From positions 1-23,228 of IMG/VR virus record IMGVR_UViG_3300028779_000032: a stretch of 23,228 bases of DNA; one strand, given 5' to 3'. Shown in pieces: positions 19,557 to 23,228 of this stretch. The translations under genes were made by a program, and so were the position numbers. Position 1 is the stretch's first letter. Every line of letters starts with the position of its first letter. Origin of the DNA: a virus. The notes under the pieces are model-generated. The model ran no database searches, was not told the DNA's origin, and was given only the letters and a program-made list of their open reading frames with translations.

Positions 19557-21359
19557 ATGTCGATTCCTGCCTCAAATATTGTCCAGGTCGTGCCAAGTGT
19601 TTTGAGCGCAGGTGGCAACCCCCTCGCTCTGAACGGCCTGATCCTGTCCAACTCCCCCAACCTACCGGTCGGTGCGCCGATCGGCTTCTCCAGTCCCGCA
19701 GCCGTGCTGGCCTATTTCGGCAGCTACGCGTGGGCGGGCACTGCCACCTGTTCCGGCTCGACCCTCACCATCGTCTCGACCACGCTCGGCACGGCTGGCA
19801 ACTATGCCCCCCTTGCCGTGGGACAGGGCATCCAGGGCCTGCTCGCGACCGGGTGCCCTCCTGGCACCTACATCACCGCGATGGGCACCTACAGCACCAC
19901 CACGGGCACGGGAACGGTCACCATCAACACGACCTGGACCCAGGCCTCCGCGCAGGCGATCACCAGCAACTCGCTGGAATACAACATGGCCCAGATCTAC
20001 TTCCAGGGCTACACGCTCGGCACGCTCAAGCCCACCCAGTTGTGGTTCTCGCGCTACGCGCAGACCGCACTCCAAGGCTTCTTCCGGGGTGCCCCGGTCC
20101 CGACCACGACCACGCTCGCCACGCTCCAAGCCATCACCACTGGCACCCTGACCATGACCCTGAACGGGGCTGCTGTCACCGTCGCGGCCACCAACCTGTC
20201 CTCCGCGACCTCGCTGTCCAATGCGGGTGTCGTCCTCGCTGCGCAGTTGGTCACGGGTGGCGCACCGGCCGGGACCACCTGCACCTACAACTCCCTGTTC
20301 AACGCGTTCGTCATCCAGTCCGGCACCACGGGAATCGGCGCGGTCACGGTCTGCGGCGGCACCTCCGCTGCGATCGCTCAGATGGGCTTGGGTTCAGGTG
20401 TCACCTCGCTCGGCACCACCTCAGCCATGACCCCGGCCGCGGCCATGGCCACCGTCGTCCTGGGCACCCAGAACTGGGCCTGCTTCACCTCCGCGTTCGA
20501 GCCGGTCATTGCCGACAAGATCGCGTTCTCGGCCTGGACCAACGGCACGGGTGGGCAGTTCGTCTATGCCCCCTACGACAGCGACACCACGATCGTCACG
20601 ACTGGCCAGGGTGCGGGCGGATCTGTCTCCTGCATTTCCTACTGGTGTTCGCAGCGCACGGGCGGGTTCAACTACAACGGCACCTGCTCCCAGTATCAGG
20701 ATCCGCTTGCTTCAGCCTTCGTGCTCGGCTTCGTCGCCAGCATCAACTGGGCCGCTCCTGGCGGGCGTGCTGCCATCCAGGCCAAGCAGACCACGGGCGT
20801 GAGTGCAACCATCAGCGATCCGACCTCCTACGCGAACGCGATCTACAACAACACGAACTTCTTCGGTGCTTTCGCCACTGCGAACTACCCGTTCACCATC
20901 TTCACCAATGGCAGCATCAGTGGTCCGTTTGCATGGCTCGACAGCTACGTCAGTGCGATCTGGCTCAATGCGGCCATTCAGCTTGCTGAAGTGAACAACA
21001 TGCTGATCCAGCAGAGCATCCCCTACAACGCGACCGGCTACAACATGATCGAGTCTGCCGCGTGCTCGGGACCGTCTTCGCCCGTGCAGATGGCACTGGT
21101 CAATGGTGTGATCAACAAGGGTGTCCTGCTCACCGCAGCGCAGGCTTCTGCTGTGAACACCGCAGCCAGCGTGAATGCGCAGAACCCCAATCAGGGAATC
21201 AACATCGCGTCCACCCTGCCCACCACTGGGTATTACTTCCAGGTTGGTGTCGCTTCCGGCACTGCGCGCATGAACAGGACTTCGCCTCCCTGCACCCTCT
21301 GGTATATGGATGGTGGCTCGGTGAATCAACTCAACGTCGCTTCCATCAACATCCAGTAG
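19557..21359 (+). CDS. Tail sheath-like protein (DUF3383)
   Basis: ATG at 19557 after GAGGAG; 600 residues. The start (VVPSVLSAGGNPLALNGLIL) and AAVLAYFGS, then AQIYFQGYTLGTLKPTQLWF-SRY match DUF3383, the contractile sheath group of many GC-rich myoviruses. Near the C-terminus are VNGVINKGVLLTAAQASAVN and a beta-like end. Residues 60-137 hold an extra Thr/Gly-rich beta domain (APLAVGQGIQGLL, PPGTYITAMGTY) between two conserved core segments. This resembles the repeats in the cement protein and probably lies on the outside of the sheath. Directly followed by the tube gene. A long parallel frame exists here but is not coding. Confidence 0.88.
   Translation: MSIPASNIVQVVPSVLSAGGNPLALNGLILSNSPNLPVGAPIGFSSPAAVLAYFGSYAWAGTATCSGSTLTIVSTTLGTAGNYAPLAVGQGIQGLLATGCPPGTYITAMGTYSTTTGTGTVTINTTWTQASAQAITSNSLEYNMAQIYFQGYTLGTLKPTQLWFSRYAQTALQGFFRGAPVPTTTTLATLQAITTGTLTMTLNGAAVTVAATNLSSATSLSNAGVVLAAQLVTGGAPAGTTCTYNSLFNAFVIQSGTTGIGAVTVCGGTSAAIAQMGLGSGVTSLGTTSAMTPAAAMATVVLGTQNWACFTSAFEPVIADKIAFSAWTNGTGGQFVYAPYDSDTTIVTTGQGAGGSVSCISYWCSQRTGGFNYNGTCSQYQDPLASAFVLGFVASINWAAPGGRAAIQAKQTTGVSATISDPTSYANAIYNNTNFFGAFATANYPFTIFTNGSISGPFAWLDSYVSAIWLNAAIQLAEVNNMLIQQSIPYNATGYNMIESAACSGPSSPVQMALVNGVINKGVLLTAAQASAVNTAASVNAQNPNQGINIASTLPTTGYYFQVGVASGTARMNRTSPPCTLWYMDGGSVNQLNVASINIQ
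19734..19967 (+). repeat. Inserted beta domain, copy C (tail sheath)
   Basis: Encodes residues 60-137, with STLTIVSTTLGTAGNYAPLA, VGQGIQG, PPGTYITAMGTY and TGTGTVTIN, related in pattern to the two cement-protein repeats. Confidence 0.55.
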
Positions 21360-21370
21360 AGGAGAGCCAC

Positions 21371-21802
21371 ATGGCCACTATTACCTCCGCAAATGCCACC
21401 TTCGTCTTGACCGTGCCGGGTCTGTTCTCGTCCGGTGTGGCCATCTCGCAGTGGGCCGCTGACGACATGTTCACGTCCGATGCGATTCCCATCCTCGAAG
21501 CCATGATGGGCGTGGATGGCCACCTGTCGGCCGGTTGGCTCCCGCACCCGGTGAAGTTCAAGCTCAAGCTCGCGGCCGACTCGGTGAGCATCACCGTGTT
21601 CGACCAGTGGGCCGCGATGATGAACACCAACCGTGATGCGGTCATCGGATCAGCCATCATCACCATGCCGGGGAACAATTCGAAATACAACCTGAACAAC
21701 CTGTTCCTCGAAACCTACAAGCCCATACCTGACGCCAAGAAATTCCTTGAGCCGCAGGAATTCACCCTCATCGTCGAATCCATCACCAAAGGCCCGATGT
21801 AG
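21371..21802 (+). CDS. Tail tube protein
   Basis: ATG at 21371 after GGAGAG; 143 residues. The N-terminal ITSANATFVLTVPGLFSSGV, then MGVDGHLSAGWLPHPVKFKL, ADSVSITVFDQW and KPIPDAKKFLEPQEFTLIVE match the inner tube protein that follows DUF3383 sheaths in many phages (DUF3277-like/'tail tube'). Hexameric rings of this protein form the tube through which DNA is delivered. The longer in-frame reading starts inside the sheath gene and is rejected. Confidence 0.85.
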   Translation: MATITSANATFVLTVPGLFSSGVAISQWAADDMFTSDAIPILEAMMGVDGHLSAGWLPHPVKFKLKLAADSVSITVFDQWAAMMNTNRDAVIGSAIITMPGNNSKYNLNNLFLETYKPIPDAKKFLEPQEFTLIVESITKGPM

Positions 21803-21817
21803 ATCTAGGAGATTGCC

Positions 21818-22270
21818 ATGGCACGCAGAACAAAGACCATCACGATCCCACACAAGGAAAAGGACAACCGTGACGAGGGAAAGACTTTCTTCCTCCAGGA
21901 GATGGGTGCTGTGCAGGCCGAGAAGTGGGCTATGCGCGTGCTCATCGCCATATCCGGCCCAGGCACCAAGATCCCGAACAAGGCTGGCCTAGCCAGCCTT
22001 GCAGAGGCTGGCATGTCCTTGTTCACGATGCTCGGCAACATCAGATGGGAGCAGGCAGAGCCTCTTCTCAACGAGATGATGCAGTGCGTCATGCGCAAGG
22101 AATCGGCCACGGTCATCCGGCCCCTGGTGGAGGAGGACATCGACGAGATCACCACCCTGCTCATGCTTCGTAGGGAGGTGCTTGAACTGCACCTGGGTTT
22201 TTCGTTGGCCGAAAAGTTCCAGACCTTGGGGTCGGAACCACCGGCAAATTCCGATTCGCAGACTACCTGA
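21818..22270 (+). CDS. Tail assembly chaperone, short (0-frame) product
   Basis: ATG at 21818 after TAGGAG; 150 residues. The product is helical, with GTKIPNKAGLASLAEAGMSL and EDIDEITTLLMLRREVLELH, matching chaperones encoded between tube and tape measure genes (analogous to lambda G). Such proteins coat the tape measure during tail assembly and are not in the virion. The last 22 residues past the slippery site are the 0-frame ending (ending SDSQTT). A longer product arises by -1 frameshifting at 22195-22201. Confidence 0.82.
   Translation: MARRTKTITIPHKEKDNRDEGKTFFLQEMGAVQAEKWAMRVLIAISGPGTKIPNKAGLASLAEAGMSLFTMLGNIRWEQAEPLLNEMMQCVMRKESATVIRPLVEEDIDEITTLLMLRREVLELHLGFSLAEKFQTLGSEPPANSDSQTT
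22195..22247 (+). promoter_or_regulatory. Programmed -1 frameshift signal (slippery heptamer plus hairpin)
   Basis: The 0-frame reads CTG GGT TTT TCG, giving the heptamer G-GGT-TTT (22195-22201) of the X-XXY-YYZ type. Downstream, GTTCC-A-GACC (22216-22225) pairs with GGTC-GGAAC (22230-22238) around the loop TTGG, with one bulged A: 9 base pairs. An outer helix TTG-g-CCG (22205-22211) with CGGCAA (22242-22247) can extend it. The -1 frame is open from 22186 to 22431. Confidence 0.82.
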
Positions 22271-22431
22271 ACGTCAGCCCGCTCATTGGAGTGATCGTGA
22301 GCAAGCAATACGCGACACTCCATGAGTTGGAGACGGTCTACGGTGGAGAAGATGCATACAACTTCTTCGAAATAATTTCTGTGAACAACTACAACGAAGA
22401 ACTCGTCAGCAATAGCCACAAGGACAAGTGA
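22201..22431 (+). CDS. Tail assembly chaperone, frameshifted C-terminal part
   Basis: This is the -1-frame extension of the chaperone: 76 residues from the first shifted codon (TTC 22201) to the TGA at 22429-22431. No start codon with a Shine-Dalgarno precedes it, so it should be made only as a fusion of 128 + 76 = about 204 residues, like lambda G-T. It reads like real protein (GTTGKFRFADYLNVSPLIGV, then LHELETVYGGEDAYNFFEII), and the segment YGGEDAYNFFEI resembles the C-terminal part of such chaperones in related phages. It probably recruits the tape measure protein or tube subunits. Confidence 0.78.
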   Translation, partial: FVGRKVPDLGVGTTGKFRFADYLNVSPLIGVIVSKQYATLHELETVYGGEDAYNFFEIISVNNYNEELVSNSHKDK

Positions 22432-22432
22432 C

Positions 22433-23228
22433 ATGGCTTCACCACTCGCAGAACTCCTAATCGTCATCGGCGTTGACCACGAGAAGGCCGAGAAGGCCAT
22501 TGAGTCGATGTCGGAGAAGGTGAAAGAGAACTTCAAGGAAATGGGCAAGACCGTCCTGGAGTTCCTTGGTGTTCTGGGTGGTGTGGCCGAGTTTGCGAGC
22601 TTCTTCGAGCACACGATTCAGGCCCAGGTCGCAGTTCAGCGGCTCTCACAGGAATTCCATATAGGCTCGGAAGAGATCAGCACGTTCCAGATCGCAGCCG
22701 AGCGTGTTGGGGGCACTGCTGAAGGTGTGAATTCCACCATCACCAGCTTGGGCGAGAAGCTCTCTGTTCTGGGCACCAAGATGCGCGGTGCGCGCATGTC
22801 CGGCATGGCACTGGGCATGGCCATGGGCTACGAGGGCAAGCAGGCCGAAGAGATGGGCGTCAAGATCTTCAAGGGCATGAAGGCCCCGGAAGCCCTGGCG
22901 AAGATTACCGAGAGCATGCATGGCATGGAGTTCGGCAAGGCCATGAAGCTCGGCCAGATGATTGGTATGGACGAAGGATCAGTTCGCTTGGCAACCAAGA
23001 CCAAGGAGGAATACGACGAACTGATAGATCGTGCGAAGCAGTTCGCCATGACTCAGGAGGAGACCGAGTCAGCAGAGAAATTCGAGGAAGCTCAGAAGGA
23101 TATGGAAGCTGCCATGCACAAGGTGGGCATGGAGATCATAGACCACATCCTACCCGCACTTCAGTGGATGGCTGACAAGCTGGCTATGGCTAGTGCAGCC
23201 ATGGCTAAACACCCACAATTCGCCAAGC
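22433..23228 (+). CDS. Tape measure protein, N-terminal part (cut by window edge)
   Basis: ATG at 22433, one base after the chaperone stop, with a weak AAGGA about 9 bases upstream. At least 265 residues are present and the frame stays open to the window edge. The N-terminus (AELLIVIGVDHEKAEKAIES, then LEFLGVLGGVAEFASFFEHT) is typical of tape measure proteins, followed by long helical Met/Ala/Glu/Lys-rich sequence (GEKLSVLGTKMRGARMSGMA). It sets tail length and is threaded through the tube. Length and the usual C-terminal lytic or membrane segments cannot be judged here. Confidence 0.82.
   Translation, partial: MASPLAELLIVIGVDHEKAEKAIESMSEKVKENFKEMGKTVLEFLGVLGGVAEFASFFEHTIQAQVAVQRLSQEFHIGSEEISTFQIAAERVGGTAEGVNSTITSLGEKLSVLGTKMRGARMSGMALGMAMGYEGKQAEEMGVKIFKGMKAPEALAKITESMHGMEFGKAMKLGQMIGMDEGSVRLATKTKEEYDELIDRAKQFAMTQEETESAEKFEEAQKDMEAAMHKVGMEIIDHILPALQWMADKLAMASAAMAKHPQFAK

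Noticed and set aside
19433-20989. 518-codon plus-strand frame inside the sheath gene
   Set aside because: It overlaps the DUF3383 sheath in another frame and is His/Arg/Gly-rich with no domain; a by-product of GC-rich codon use.
1-23228. CRISPR arrays, tRNAs, insertion sequences
   Set aside because: I saw no regularly spaced repeats, no cloverleaf-like sequence and no transposase; the repeats found are short motifs inside genes or in the control region.

Overview
This window is part of the genome (or prophage) of a tailed dsDNA bacteriophage with a contractile tail (myovirus morphology). It holds almost the whole virion-assembly cluster on the plus strand, from small terminase to the start of the tape measure gene, plus the end of a replication module on the minus strand. 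Coding DNA is GC-rich. The host is not identifiable from the window; a Gram-negative bacterium is my guess. No integrase, tRNA, insertion sequence or host gene was seen.

Layout. 1-1499 (minus): a primase/helicase (TOPRIM-type N-terminal part, cut by the window edge) preceded by a small HTH-like protein. 1500-2170: a strikingly AT-rich divergent intergenic region with palindromes and repeated short motifs, the likely control region. 2171-4466: small and large terminase. 4463-6032: a tagged zinc-metallopeptidase-like protein, a 50-aa ORF and a small protein with a signal peptide. 6029-8425: portal protein with a long modular C-terminal extension. 8422-8869: two small ORFs. 8871-11315: MuF-type head protein split by an insert of roughly 520 residues. 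11312-12525: four small proteins. 12576-15130: DUF2213-type prohead protease with a C-terminal extension, a DUF6582-type protein and an acidic scaffold-like protein. 15143-17230: cement/decoration protein and major capsid protein. 17241-19544: connector, neck and tail-completion proteins. 19557-21802: DUF3383-type sheath and tail tube. 21818-22431: tail assembly chaperone with a clear -1 frameshift signal. 22433-end: tape measure protein (partial).

How the genes work together. TerS/TerL package DNA through the portal into a prohead built from capsid protein, scaffold and protease. Connector, neck, sheath, tube, chaperone and tape measure form the contractile tail. Most genes are separated by a few bases or overlap by 1-14 bp, and most have a good Shine-Dalgarno, as in one long late operon.

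The most interesting layer is a set of short motifs shared by otherwise unrelated head proteins. A tag of the form (H/E)-F-(H/N)-G-N-Q-H-x-G-G, with a variant N-P-E-G-(H/I)-N-Q-Y-(S/T)-G, occurs five times in four proteins (zincin, portal twice, a small Ala/His-rich protein, protease). A related H-P-R-D-D-H-G-R-F motif introduces the insert in the MuF protein. The tags sit at junctions between a virion core domain and an accessory domain. A second motif, hydrophobic-(A/T)-M-D, recurs ten times in prohead components and in none of the tail proteins I read. I propose, as inference, that this phage loads accessory 'cargo' domains into its capsid through a shared tag and that the protease may cut at the M-D motifs.
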